64,000 bases of DNA from Metopolophium dirhodum (Eukaryota > Arthropoda > Insecta > Hemiptera > Aphididae): the NCBI RefSeq assembly GCF_019925205.1, contig NC_083560.1, forward strand, positions 100,096,083 through 100,160,082, read 5' to 3'. This document shows positions 11,739-23,687 of the stretch, piece by piece. Below the pieces are notes generated by a model. The model was not told where the DNA came from. It did no database searches and saw nothing but the letters and a program-made list of their open reading frames with translations. Made by a program: the position numbers and the translations under genes. How positions within the stretch are numbered: position 1 is the stretch's first letter; every line of letters begins with the position of its first letter.

Positions 11739-14700
11739 TTATTTCTTTTTTTTAACCATTAACTTCTTATTTTTTTGCGCATGTATTATGTGTATTGGCT
11801 CTCTGATATCGGTTACGAGAAGTCTTAATTTGAAAAGTGGATTAACAATTTCCGGTAACATACACTCTAAATAAAATCTGTAAAAAATATAAGTAAAATG
11901 TTTTTTGAGATATACTTTTACAAATATGGATTTAATAATAATAAAAATAATAGTTACAGTTTAAGTTTTTCTACCATATTATTAATCCAAAACTCTTCTT
12001 CATATTTTATTTCTTGAATATTAGTCCAATTTGTAGTGTGAATTACAAAATAGCATATTTTTCGTTGTGTTATACGTAATTGACCTATGACTTGGTAATA
12101 GTAATTATGATTTTTTTTAAATTCAATGTTACCCGTTTTGTCATTAATACTACAATAATCCAACTAAATATAATGCATCATTGGTTAGTCGTGTAGTTAT
12201 TAAAAATTCTTTTAAAATTCAATGAATCACGTGACTTACAAGTTTATTTTGCACTGCTTCAGTGGCGCTCAATGTATCTTTAGCCACGAATGGACATTTA
12301 ATTTCCAAAATACCGTCTTCACCAACAAGACCATCTAAAAGTAAAAATAAAAATTGTAATTAATATATTTGGTAGAAATTCAGGTCCCTAGATTATAATC
12401 AATAATAAATTATAATTTATAATATATTACCAGGACTTGCTGCTAAATAAGGAAATTCGTTGTCTGTAAAAAGTCCACATAACTGCACTGTTTTACTAGT
12501 TAATTCTTCAAATGAATTTCTCGCTAAAGACTCCATCTCAACTCCGTGCATAATTTCTTTTGATAAAAAGTTTGGTCTGTATAATAACGAGTATACTTTT
12601 TTCCGACAACTCGTATTTGCTCTCATTTTGCAAATGTCGCCAAAATTAGATGCCGTCAGTCTTTTTTTTCTTTCATTATGCCATTCTTGGTTATGGCTCT
12701 GTTCTACAGTACGTAGTTGTAACTCATTTCTATCAACTTTGCTTAATTTTTTCAAAAATTCAGTTTTTTTTTCATTTAAATCATCCAAATCGTCTTCAAT
12801 TGGCTCTGCCATTCCATAATCCTCGTCGGGTCCATTAAAGCGATTTCCACTTGGTTTACTTCGTCTTATGCCATTTTCAAAAAGTTTTCTTCGTCGCATT
12901 ATTGTATTTTTTCGTATTCTATTTAAATTATTAGAATACCGTTTAGCTTGCATACCTAAAATTAATAAGATAATAATTTAAAATACGAGATTTGTCAATA
13001 TTATGCATTAAAATAATATTCACATTTCACGTGCAGTAATTTAAATGCATTAAAGTACCTAAGTACCTATATATTATATTTACCTGGGCTAAAGGATATA
13101 ATTTGTTTTTGTATTGTCCGTAAATAATTGTTGGAGTTGAAAGCTACTACTGCAGCTTCAACTCTAGTCTTATAATTATTTTTTTGAGTGAAGTTTATTC
13201 TCTTCCCCCCTACATGTTTATTTATCAAACTATTAAATTGCTCGCAAGGGTTGTTATCTGCATTTTCAATAAGACTGTCAGCGTTTACAATCAACCGATA
13301 CATTATATTTTTAATTTCTACCATCATCCCACTTTCTTCAGCTTCGAGAACCAAATTTCGTTCTCCTGTTTTAGGTCCAGTACAAAAATAGGTAGCGCAG
13401 TTATTATGCTGACCCAATCTATGATACGGACAATTTGCTATATCTTTTTTCAAATCTAAAAATAAAAATATGTTTACAATAAATTATACAATTTAGTTGT
13501 AATTCAATAAAATAAAATTACCTTTCACTTTTTGTTCAACGGATGAATTATTTTTTAAATGATATTCAATCGCTTTTGTAATGTCGGATCGAAAACGTAA
13601 AATATTGGTAGTTATAAACTTTCTTATAGATATATAAGACTTATCAAAGTCTGTTCGTTTAGCAAGTGCTGTTAATTTTGTGCAAAAGTTTCTCAACAGA
13701 TGGTTTCTGCATTCGATTTTTTAATAATGAAATCGTTACCATATGGTTGAACATCATTTAATCGTCTTGACACACTACTGTCACCATCGCCTTTTGTATA
13801 TATATTTATTAATATGCAGCGCCGGATAAGGAATGAAAATATATACATAATATATAAGTACAGATATTATTTTAATAATGATTTGGTCTTATTACCGATT
13901 AATTTATTGTATTTTAAACCATGCATGTATAAACTACTAGAAAATCCTTCCACGACAGCATCGGCCTCCATGGCAGTCGAAGTTTTCTTCCAGTTTAAAA
14001 AACACCTGTGGGTAGGTGGATTTTGGTTTTTTGTGAATGATTGTTGACACACTGAACAATATCTATTCCTAATCCCAATGAATAAAACTTTTTTTGTATT
14101 TTTCCCTATAATTGTAGCCTACAGAATACATAAAATATAAAACAATTTTACACATACGACATACAATAATATTCTTTTCTATTAGAATATCAAAAAATAA
14201 ATTATGTTACATACAGCTCCAGAAAATGCATTAAACTTGGTTTTATAGGACCGTTTTGACCACTGCCCGTCTGCGATAACTGTACACATAGGTACTCCAT
14301 CTTTATCCACATTGCCGTTTTCTAATGCTATCCTTCGTTCTTCGTCGCCGGCTTTTGCCATTTCTTCGATAGCAGTGTCTTGAATTGCATCACTTATGTT
14401 TGAAAAATTTTTAAGATACGCAGTAGAAGATATCGACGGGACTTCAATTGAAGCTGATAATTGACTGAGTTGCGTATGGCCTATGCCTATATATGTTATT
14501 TTTAATATAAAATACAAAAACACAAAAATGTGCAAATTATTTTGTAGCTAAAAATTTAAAAAATAATTATAAACTAAAGTCGAACGTTATTTCGTAAATA
14601 TTTTTTAAAAACATTTGAAGTTAAAATTTGTATAAGACTCATCAAAATAATCATGTTAAATAATAGACAATAACTATCAATATTATCGCCGAAACTGTTG

Positions 14701-15739
14701 AGAACCTATTTATATACAGAACTACCAAAAAATACATACCAATAGCTACACTGCCATTTATTATCGCTTGATTAATTGGTAAATAAGGATTTTCATTTTC
14801 ATTTTCCGTAGAAATACATGATGTCGTGCCACACATTTTGCATTCAAAATGAAATGTTGAACTATACCCTTTTCTAACTTCCATTTTAAAATCCATATCA
14901 ATAAATGAACACCCAAATCTCTCATGCCGACTATTCATTATTTGCATAAAAAAATGTCGTATATCTACTACCCTGCGACCATCAAGTAACCTTCAAATCG
15001 TTAAAATGATTATATTATTTTATTTTTTAATAAATTAAAAAATATTTTTTTTTTAAATTCAATACTTTGTTATTGTTGTTGTTTCGTCATTAGTGCTTGA
15101 CTCATTTTCAACACATAAGCTATGTGCCATATCACTTGATGTATTTTTATTTACAAAACTACAGTCACTAAATACTCTAGCTGGTGTACTATGTGCAATT
15201 AACAACGAATTACCATCAAAACATGTGCTATTTAAATTATTTAAACTCAAATCCGGGTTCATATCATTCAAATTATTGTCATTCGTCAAAATGTCATTAT
15301 TCTCAATGGTATTAATATTTGAAATAACATTTATACACGGCTGATAATTATCATGTTCAGATAAATTAGTTTCCAAATTGTTCACATGAGTTCCAGAACT
15401 AAAAATGAAAAATAAGTCAGCTATAAGCGGTACCTAAAAAAAGTGTCGATAAAAAAATTTTGGGTGCTCAAAAAAACTTGAAAATTTAATACAAGATTTT
15501 CCATAAGTTTGGCTTACAATTATTAGATTTGTGTCTACTTACATTATTGTCATTATTTAAATGAATAAGTCCATGTTCATGAAATAATGTATTTTTATTT
15601 TAAAGCTAATATTTAAAAGTACTTACCTCACATTCTTACGACGAACCCCGTTACGAACTTCTTTCATTTTTTTTTTTAAAGAAGTCTTAACCGATCGGGT
15701 TCTTTTCTTTACGACGGCGCGAATTTTTTTTGGTGACAT
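11739..15739 (-). CDS. Mutator-like transposase fused to YqaJ-type nuclease, 11 exons, one frameshift
   Basis: Inferred exons (minus strand): 15739-15627, 15398-15066, 14990-14740, 14486-14215, 14118-13896, 13790-13522, 13455-13084, 12955-12431, 12334-12240, 12163-11958, 11877-11739, all with GT/AG borders and compatible phases, about 932 residues. The order is a basic start (MSPKKIRAVVKKRTR), a low-complexity Asn-rich exon, a Mutator-like transposase domain (GRRVVDIRHFF; CTVIADGQWSKRSYK; zinc-type CSVC; GDGDSSVSRRLND; NNPCEQFNSLINKHVGGKR), then a YqaJ-like PD-(D/E)XK nuclease (RKKRLTASNFGDICK; YLAASPDGL; GILEIKCPF; YYYQVIGQLRI). Candidate transposase acids are the D of ADGQW, D of GDGDS and E of PCEQF (inference). 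One defect: the T-run at 13717-13722 (A-run on the coding strand) is one base short, shifting frame within exon 6. That could be a true mutation or a sequence error. Confidence 0.75.
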
Positions 15740-16559
15740 ATTGACAAAACAAATTTGTCACAAAAAAAAATAGTTATGGTTATGTTCAAGAGTATACAAA
15801 TTAATAAGTACAATGTATAAAATAAAAAGGCCACTCTGATCTCGATTAATTACAATTATGTATATATTAGACAAGTATCGTAATATGTAGTCATAGACAA
15901 GTATACAAGTATGTAGTAATCCCACAGTGTATCCTGTCATAAGGTGACCAAGATTAGACTGTCGATGGCACGACTAAGTGTAGCTTATAAAATATAAATA
16001 GTTAATTTGTAATAGCCATTGATTATATATACTATATTATAGTATGCTAATAGGCTATAGTCTATATGCATTATTCAAGATAACAATATTATGTCTATCG
16101 AATTCTGATTATCGGAATTTTTATTTCTGTCACAATAATTCGTCGAGACGCCAGACGGTCGTCCGGTGCGGGCCGATGACGAAAAACACGAGTGCTTGAA
16201 TGAAGTAGGGGAAGCCGCGTCGTGTCGTTTTACGCCACCAGGGAATAATTCGATAATAATTAGAAAAATTATTTTACAATAATTTCACATGCTAAAAATT
16301 GTTTTGCGCAGGACAACTTTACTCCTTCAATATTAACAAAAAAATACCAAAATTTTACATCCCTATAAAGAAGAAATTTATCTGTGTCGTAGCGTCGTTA
16401 TTTTTTTGATAACACTACCCAATAATTTTTAATAATTAATTGAAAAATACAAAAAAACCTAATGTTCTCAAACCAATAACTTTAATCGTATTTATGTTTT
16501 CCAAAAAATAAAAACGCTACGACATAAATAAAATTCTTCTCTATGTGTTGTAAAATTTT
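15740..16559. other. Spacer, no gene seen
   Basis: Mostly AT-rich. A short GC-rich patch at 16145-16240 (GACGGTCGTCCGGTGCGGGCC) has no matching inverted partner that I can see near the other side of the Mutator/YqaJ gene. Confidence 0.35.
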
Positions 16560-17494
16560 GGTTATTCTATTATAGTTATGATGCGAGAAAAGTTGTCCCG
16601 CGCGAAACAGTTTTTACAACCGAATTACGAGTGGTGTGGCGTCCTCTTAACGCATCAAAATCCCACGTAATGACTTTTACACGTCGTCGTGAAAATGTTA
16701 ATTTTATATATTCTGTCAACGGTGTTAGTTTGGATTCCTCAGGTGAGAGTGTAATAGATTTAGGTATCACGTTTGATTAACGTCTGTGCTTTTATTCACA
16801 TATTGAAAGAATAACATGTAAGGCCCTTAAAATGCTTGGGTTTGTTAAAAGAACACTATCTGATTTTAAACTTTTTAACTCACTTAAGACTTGCTCATTT
16901 GTACGTTCTCACTTGGAATATTTTGTGGTAGTATGGAGTCCTAGTACAATTGATGATCAGTACAAAATCGAGCGTGTACAATGGAAATTTTTAAAATATG
17001 TTGCATTTGTCCTACAAATAGATTGCCCGCCTCATGATTATTCTCAGGTGCTTCGTAGATTAAACCTATCTACGCTAGCAGACAGGAGGGATCAAGCACA
17101 CTTGCTTTTTCTGGGTAAACTCATAAGTTGAAGCCTTGGTACACCTGACTTACTACAGACTGTTAATTTTCATGTTCCTGTCTTTAATTCCCGCTCAGTA
17201 TATCCGTTCTCTATCCCTTTTTGTTACTCCAATTATATGTTGAATCGTCCTATCAGCCAAATGTTGAAACTGGCCAACGAAGCACCATCTTTTTTATTCT
17301 AAAATATAATTTTTGTTAAAGTGAATTATGAATACATGTCTACACTTTACCTATAGTATAATGTATCACTGTATCACTATGTGTTCAATTTTAATTTAAT
17401 TTAAAAAAAAATGTTCTCGTCCTTTTGTTAATGTACATTTAAATTAGGCTTGTACCGTATTATATTCATTAAATAAATAAATAAATAAATAAAT
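16560..17494 (+). mobile_element. 5'-truncated non-LTR retrotransposon (LINE) with (TAAA)n tail
   Basis: Contains the last part of a reverse-transcriptase ORF followed by untranslated sequence and a (TAAA)n tract at 17466-17494, the tail expected of a target-primed insertion. The upstream edge is approximate, set by where coding similarity starts. A TSD was not resolved. Confidence 0.7.
16580..17290 (+). pseudogene. LINE ORF2 C-terminal remnant (Jockey-like)
   Basis: Frames read SKSHVMTFTRRR and VIDLGITFD, a stop, RLCFYSHIERI, then KALKMLGFVKRTLSDFKL, VRSHLEYFVVVWSPSTIDD, KIERVQWKFLKY and LNLSTLADRRDQAHLLFLGKLI. This is the region after the catalytic YxDD of LINE reverse transcriptases (thumb and C-terminal part), common in Jockey-type elements. 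A stop near 16778 and another after KLIS at 17131 break the frame; later text FHVPVFNSRSVYPFSIPFC continues in a shifted frame. No endonuclease or catalytic motif remains. Confidence 0.7.
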
Positions 17495-17825
17495 ACAAAT
17501 ATTATTTTTATTTTACTTATTTAAGTAGGTAAAAAATAATTTAGAATATTGTAATTGTTAATTTAAGGTTGTGATTTAACATTTAAGGATCATTACAATT
17601 GTGTACTACCTACTTCATTTAATCTTAAAAAATGATAATAAATGAAAACGTTTATAATTTAGTTCTTATTTTAATAAATAATATATTATTAGATTATAGA
17701 AATACAATAATTGAAGTTGAAACAAATTTTCCTTATTAAATTACAGTAATTTAATCTAACTTTTATTTTGAGTGTAAAATGCATTTTTAAGGTTTTTTGA
17801 TGTCAGATATATAATGATAACCAAC
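17495..17825. other. AT-rich spacer, no gene seen
   Basis: Nothing recognised between the LINE tail and the GC-rich arm flanking the Harbinger element. Confidence 0.4.
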
Positions 17826-18037
17826 TATACTCAGTTCAGGTTAAGATTGAACTGGCTTCGCGCATGCAGACTGAGCCGCCGAACAGTGCCTGACCCCCCA
17901 TGCGATGGCTATAGGTTCTGTGATTGGCCGACAGTCATCGATCGTCGGCACTGGTGCTGGCCGCCGTGCATACGCTCCCACCGGTGTCCGGAATGCGCAG
18001 AGAAATGTGTTTTGGTCGAGCGAGCGGTTCAATCTTA
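17826..18037 (+). repeat. Left outer arm, inverted relative to 23917-24130
   Basis: GC-rich sequence sharing, in inverse orientation, TGTGATTGG, GCCGCCGTGCATACG and GGTCGAGCGAGCGG-like blocks with the right flank of the Harbinger element. It also contains GTTAAGATTGAAC at 17840 mirrored by GTTCAATCTTAA at 18028. It may be half of an older palindromic element split by the Harbinger insertion. That reading is inference. Confidence 0.45.
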
Positions 18038-18281
18038 AGGTTCGGGCACACAGAACGCGGTCTGTCGCGGCGGTCAGCGATAATTTCCCGCGGCGGTAAG
18101 GCGGTAAAGTTGTATTACGTAATATCGCATTATCTCCGTCACACAGAAGGCGGTCTGTCACGGCGGGATAGTTAAGATCGCGACGACAGGCGACAAAGTC
18201 GTACAAAATTACAGATTACCGCGCGGGCAACTTGCGGTCTGTTTATCTTGTTTACTTTTTACCTATGTAAAAATTGATACT

Positions 18282-21200
18282 ATGGACGAAACTGAGATGC
18301 TGTTTGAAGAAGTCAGAAAATATGTATTCTTATTCGATACATCTCACCAATATTACAAAAATGTTGTAAAAAAAGCAGAAGCATGGACTAAAATATCGGA
18401 ACAACTGGGAATAACTAGTAAGTGTATAGTCTATATTAGTATAGTATAGTATAGTAAAATATAATAGAATATATACCTCTAAATTTTACATTCATTGTAT
18501 TTATGGTAATTTGAAGGTAATACGTATTCACAAATTATTTTTTGTATTTTTATTCACTTGTAGTAGGTAGTACGTACTCAAAATGAATTAATCTATTCTA
18601 TGGTACGTGGAATACGGACATCCGGCCGAATCCAAACGGCCGACGGCTATATAGGCCGACAGTCAGATAGCCGAAACTATTTTAGCCGACAAGGTCAAAA
18701 GGCCGACACTACGAAAAGCCGACACTAAAATAAATTAAGTATAAGCTATACATTTTCAATTCGATAACGTAGTGTTGTCTTTTGTTGTAATAATGTTATC
18801 GATAACTTATCGAAATTTAACGATACCTAATACCTATAGCCTGTAATCTACAGTGGGTATTGCTATTGCATGTTCATAAATACTGTTTCAGTTGATTCGT
18901 AACCACGCCGCGTCTTTGCATTCATTTTTGTGTCGTTGTTTAATTTAATTTATGTATTTGCATTAAATAATTATGGAATATAAAATTGAAATTTTTGGTA
19001 CAAAATTATTAATTGACAATTTTATCATGATTAAAAACAAAAACCGTAACAATAAATATTATTGGGAATGTGAAAAGAGGAAACATACTAAACGGCATAA
19101 TAGTAATAATGAATATTGTAATGCAAGAGCAGTAACAATTCTTGTTGATGGTAATCATATTGTTAAAGATAATTCTTTTTTAAATCACAACCATGGGCCT
19201 GACCCATGCCGATTGTTGGTAAAGAAAAACATAAAATATATTGTTTCAAAAGCTCTGTCTTCGAGAGATAAACCTTCGCAAATAATACAGGAAGCAACGA
19301 GTCGCATCCCCGTCAATTCTCAGCCATACATGCCATCAGTTGAAGCAACGCGAAAAATTATTTCACGGTGTAGAAAACATCAGAATCCACCAGAACCAAC
19401 AAGTCTTTCACAAATAGATATTCCTCTTAACTTATGTAAGTCTTTTAATGGTCAAACATTTTTACTAAAAGAAAGTACTATTGAGAGTCACAAAATATAT
19501 ATTTTTTCTACTAAAGATGAAATATCAAAACTTGTCAATGCCAATTATTGGGTTATGGATGGTACATTTAAAACTGTGCCAAGTATATTTTTACAAATGT
19601 ACACCATACATGCACCTGTTGGTGGAAATAATTCTAGAATTTTGCCATTAGTATATGTTTTAATGACCAGTAAACAACAATGTTGTTACGAACGTTTATT
19701 CGAAGACCTAATATCAATTTGTGATGATTTCGGTTTCGATGTTTCACCAAAATGTATTATAACAGATTTCGAAAAAGCTGCAATTAATGCAGCTAATAAA
19801 GTATTTCCAGAATGCCAACAAAAAGGGTGTTTTTTTCATTTAGGCCAAAATATTTGGCGAAAAATCCAGTCTAGTGGATTGGCTACTAAATATGGAGAAA
19901 ATGAAGAATTTAGTTTACAACTTCGATGTATGTGGTCACTTGCATTTTTACACCCATCAGATATACCTAATGCTTTTGATCAATTGAAAGATTCATTACC
20001 CTATGACATTCAAAATTACTTTGAAGAAAATTACGTGCATGGAAAAGTACGAAGGAAATTTAGAAATGGAATAGTATCTCGATATGAGCCATTGTTTCCA
20101 CCATCATTTTGGTCAATACATTTCAATCATGAAAACAATATTCCAAGGACACAAAACAAAGTCGAAGCATGGCACAAAAGATGGAAAGTATTAGTAGGAG
20201 CTGATCACGTTGGGGTGTATCGTATAATTGAGGAAATGAGAAAAGAGCAACAACACGTTGTGGGTAAGATAAGTTCACGAATAAAAATATTCTACTAATA
20301 TTACAATAAAATATAATTTATTTATACATACATTTTGATTCCAGGGCAAATTCAAATTATTTTATCCGGACAAGCAAGGCCAAAACAAAGTTCAAAGTAC
20401 GTAAAACGTCAAAACCAAATTCAAACTATTCTAAATGATAAAGAAAACAGAACAACCCTCGAGACAATAAGAGGTATTGCATACAATTTGCACTATTAAT
20501 TTTTATTTATTAACATTTAACTATATAACATAATTATCAATTATAATTTTATAAACTATTAGTATTTTTTATTTTTTATGTATAAATATCAAATTTTTTA
20601 ATTTTTAAAACATATTAGGAATATAAAATGTACTCAATAATAATTTATTAGTATTTTTTATTTTTATGTATAAATATCAAATTTTTTAATTTTTAAAACA
20701 TATTAGGAATATAAAATGTACTTATAATTATTAACAATACACTAAATTTTATTTTTAAGAATAAGTATCACCTATATATATATATCTGTGTGTGTGCATA
20801 ATTTACCTATCTCAACATAAAATTACTTAATCGGCCATTTAATATGTCGGCCTAATGCGTGTCGGCCTATAAATTTGTCGGCCATTTAGTATGTCGGCCT
20901 ATTGCGTGTCAGCCAAATGTCTGTCGACCAAATGTCTGTCGGCCGATTGTACCACACCCATGGTACGTATAGGACCAATACTATAGGACTATAGATAATA
21001 GATTTTATAATATATTGCCAAGTTCAATTAGGTAATTCCTATTTTATAGAAATATTTTATTTTTATTTGCTTTGACAGACAAAATATTTTGGTATTTAAT
21101 TTTATTACACGCTATTGATAAAAACTGTATACATATTCGTAAGATGAATTTATTAATAGTTTATTTAATAATATTACCGAACAGTGTACACCCGATATAG

Positions 21201-23273
21201 AAATAAATATTGAATACTATACTAAAATGCTAGATAATATTATATTCTAATAATAATACAATAATATTTAAAAGCATATTATTTCATTTATTAAAATAAC
21301 TCGCAAACTGTTCTCGAATTTCAAATGCAGCCGTATTTGTCCTTCGATTAGTCGATCTCATGTCCGATAAAGCTCGAATAGTTTCAGTTTGCTCCTCACT
21401 TTCAATGAATGTGTTATTATTTTTAATCATAATGTAGTTATGTAGGCAGCATGCAGCTTTCACAATGCATTCGGCAGTTTTAACATCCGTTTCTATTGAT
21501 CTTAGGAATACTCGCCACTTCATAGCTAATATACCAAACGCATTTTCGACCACACGGCGCGCTCTGCTTAGTCGCATATTGAACTTTTTCTTTTTTACGT
21601 CACTTATCATAGTGGCTTTAGGGTAAGGTCTCATCAAATAAGTTTGGAGAGCAAAACCTTCGTCACCAATGAATACGTGGGGAACAGGATTATCGGTACC
21701 TGGAAGTGGCTTCGAAGGTAGAATAGTTTTTCCATCAATGTACTGCTGAAAAAAAGCGGAATTTTCGAAAATAGCGCTGTCGCTGTGACGCCCATAGCTG
21801 CCAATATCAACTACCATAAACTTGTAAAACGGGTCTACTACCGCTAAGAGAACGATGGAAAAAAAATTTTTGTAGCAGAAATAACTTGAGCCACTATTAC
21901 TAGGACATTTTACTTTAATGTGCTTTCCATCAATGCTTCCTAGGCAGTTAGGAAATCCCCAAACTTTTGAAAATCCCTCCACAGCTTCATTCCATATCTG
22001 TTCAGTAGGTGCAGGTAAATAAGTTGGATGTAGATTGTTCCAAATTTCTTGACAAACTTCTTTTATAATTTTTGAAACAGTTGATCGTCCCGTTCGAAAA
22101 GAAAAAGCAATACTTTGGTGGCTGTCACCGGTAGCTAAATATCTAAAAAATTAATAAAGATTCATAAAATACTTTTTAGATTCTTAGCGGAGCGATGAAT
22201 GTATTGATTTTTTAAAAATCATTTTAAGTTCAAATTTAGACAAAATTTATCAAATTTTAAATTATTTTGTAGTTAAAAATGTATAAAATGTTCAACTTTT
22301 ATAGCTATGGATTGAAAATTTAAAACAAGGTTCAACGTAAATATGTTATAATATATTAATAACTTTATTCACAATAATATCATCGATTAATATACTTAGT
22401 AATATAGGCTGACTGACCGTCTTCGCTCAGAATAATTTTTCTTATACAATGATATGTAACCTACTGTACAGCAGAGCGACTCCCACTTACCCACCCTTTT
22501 TTAATATATTATTATCTTTTGTAATTTTAATCTCTCTATTTTATTTTATTCTATTCAACCTCGTATTGTTTTAATGTTTTTCAGGTGAATTGGCCAAAAC
22601 TAAATGGAAAAATTTGCGTGATTCCTATATGAGATTCAAAAAAAGTGTAAAAGGAGAAACAGGGCAAGCTAAGAAATACCATAAATGGCCATGGAGTAGC
22701 CACATGGAATTTTTAGATGATACTCTCAAATTTCGTCCTCCAAGCAGTAATATACCTGATATGTCAATAGGATCACCTAATAGACCAGAAACACCACCAC
22801 AGGCGGCACAGAGTTTAGATACACATGAAAGTATTATTTCTCCAAGTACCAAACAAATGCCACCCCCTTTAACACCATGGAAAAAACTTAAGTCACATCA
22901 TGAAGTTAATGACGTTGAAAAAGTTATCGACTATTTGCAAACAAAAAAAAGAACACAACTCGACGGTACTGATCATTTGTTTTTAAGTTACGCGGACACT
23001 TTTAAAAAATTTCACCCTCAAATACAAGCTGAACTTAAGATAGAGCTTGCAACATTATTCGCAAAAACTGAATTAAGAGAGCTACGTGAGCAAGTAAGAC
23101 CAATATATTATAGTGACAATTCAGCTACTAGTTCCCCAAATTCTCAGTATAGTTTTGAATCACAGAGCCAGCCGGATAATCTTTCGTATACAACGACGAG
23201 GGATGTTTATGAAAATGCGAGCAACATGGTTATTGGATTAGGGTTGCCTAACCCTAATCAATATATTAATTAA
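18282..23273 (+). CDS. MADF/BESS DNA-binding protein of Harbinger (two exons)
   Basis: Exon 1 is 18282-18417 (MDETEMLFEEVRKYVFLFD to QLGIT, donor GTAAGT); exon 2 is 22585-23273 (acceptor TTTTTCAG). Spliced length is 825 nt, 274 residues, no stops. Residues about 6-95 form a MADF (Myb/SANT-like) DNA-binding domain (AEAWTKISEQLG; KTKWKNLRDSYMRFKK; HKWPWSSHMEFLDD), residues about 175-204 a BESS motif (LFLSYADTFKKF and ELKIELATLF), and the tail is S/N-rich. In PIF/Harbinger elements this Myb-like partner binds DNA and helps the transposase reach the nucleus and the TIRs. The single intron contains the minus-strand transposase catalytic exon and a nested MULE. Confidence 0.88.
18973..20499 (+). 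CDS. MULE transposase with N-terminal FLYWCH zinc finger (intact)
   Basis: Exon 1 is 18973-20263 (donor GTAAGA) and exon 2 is 20345-20499 (acceptor CCAG): 1446 nt, 481 residues, no stops. Residues 1-75 match a FLYWCH-type zinc finger (YYWECEKRK; C at 49; NHNHGPD). The MULE DDE core follows with D196 (YWVMDGTFKTVP), D265 (CIITDFEKAA), the C/H motif GCFFHLGQNIWRKIQ and E398 (NKVEAWHKRW). It excises and inserts the element, making about 9-bp TSDs. If splicing is skipped, a stop at 20296-20298 would trim the C-terminus after residue 441. The intact frame and exact TSD indicate a recent insertion. Confidence 0.9.
20558..20721 (+). repeat. Tandem duplication, about 89-bp period
   Basis: Two near-identical AT-rich copies start ATTAGTATTTTTTATTTTT at 20558 and 20647 and share AAACATATTAGGAATATAAA. 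They lie in the 3' untranslated part of the MULE. Confidence 0.8.
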
Positions 23274-23687
23274 GAAATTTTACTGTCTAATGTTAAAACT
23301 AATATGTTTTTAGTTTTTTTATTTTTATCTATCTTATAATAAATGTATTTATATTTATTATTAGTTTAACTTTTGTTATATGTTATTTTGTGAAATTTAC
23401 CTCAAACAAATAGCTAATCTTTCTCTTGACTCGATTGGTTCTCTCCAGTTTGTTGGCAATTTTGAAATATTTTCTTTTACTAGGTCATGTAATTCCTCGA
23501 AACACTCTCGTGACATGCGAAAATATTGAAAAAAACGATCTTCATGTGATTGAAGTTCAATACAAAGACGATGGTATTCGCCAAATGATTTTCTTTTCGT
23601 ATTTATTTCATGCACCCAACATCGTCTTTTTTTTTTGTTTTGAAGGGCGAGTAGAAGAAGAAGTTGCTCTTCGTCAGAACTTGACAT
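21284..23687 (-). CDS. PIF/Harbinger transposase (two exons, intact)
   Basis: Exon 1 is 23687-23401 (MSSSDEEQLLLLLALQNKK to ERLAICLR, donor GTAAAT); exon 2 is 22142-21284, opening YLATGDSHQS. Spliced length is 1146 nt, 381 residues. A helix-turn-helix region (SFRTGRSTVSKIIKEV, about 108-125) precedes a DDE_Tnp_4 nuclease core with D167 (SIDGKHI), D256 (VFIGDEGFAL) and E295 (RRVVENAFGIL). The protein cuts and rejoins the element ends at TTA targets. ATG 23687 was chosen because it begins the conserved acidic N-terminus; an upstream in-frame ATG at 23720 would add 11 residues. The MADF exon 2 lies inside this gene's intron on the opposite strand. Confidence 0.92.
22147..22584. repeat. Dispersed repeat inserted between the two Harbinger splice acceptors
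   Basis: Contains GCGGAGCGATGAATGTATTG near 22190 and CTTCGCTCAGAATAATTTTT near 22425, the same family as pieces at 4095 and 45093-45400. In the other Harbinger copies the two opposing acceptors are only about 20 bp apart, so roughly 400 bp here look like an insertion. Confidence 0.5.

Larger units (their letters stand above)
18609..20959 (+). mobile_element. MULE (Mutator-like) transposon with 9-bp TSD
   Basis: Bounded by the 9-bp direct repeat ATGGTACGT (18600-18608 and 20960-20968). Termini are only loosely inverted (GGAATACGGACATCCGGCCGA against GGGTGTGGTACAATCGGCCGA), but both subterminal regions are packed with the motif GGCCGAC and its complement, about 17-20 nt apart: several copies at 18630-18725 and about nine inverted copies at 20830-20945. 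It is inserted in the MADF intron of the Harbinger element and encodes one intact transposase. Confidence 0.9.

Noticed and set aside
12248..12262. CAGTGGCGCTC as a hAT terminus
   Set aside because: It lies within coding exon 9 of the Mutator/YqaJ gene and is read through in frame.
12460..12838. Plus-strand open frames of 119 and 62 codons
   Set aside because: Antisense shadows of the YqaJ exon 12955-12431.
17838..18206. Open frames over the Harbinger left end
   Set aside because: GC-rich TIR sequence gives long frames on both strands; none has a domain.
20830..20945. Regular short GTCGGCC repeats resembling a CRISPR-like array
   Set aside because: Units are 7 bp with AT-rich spacers inside a MULE terminus, inverted at the other end; this is a subterminal transposon array in eukaryotic DNA.
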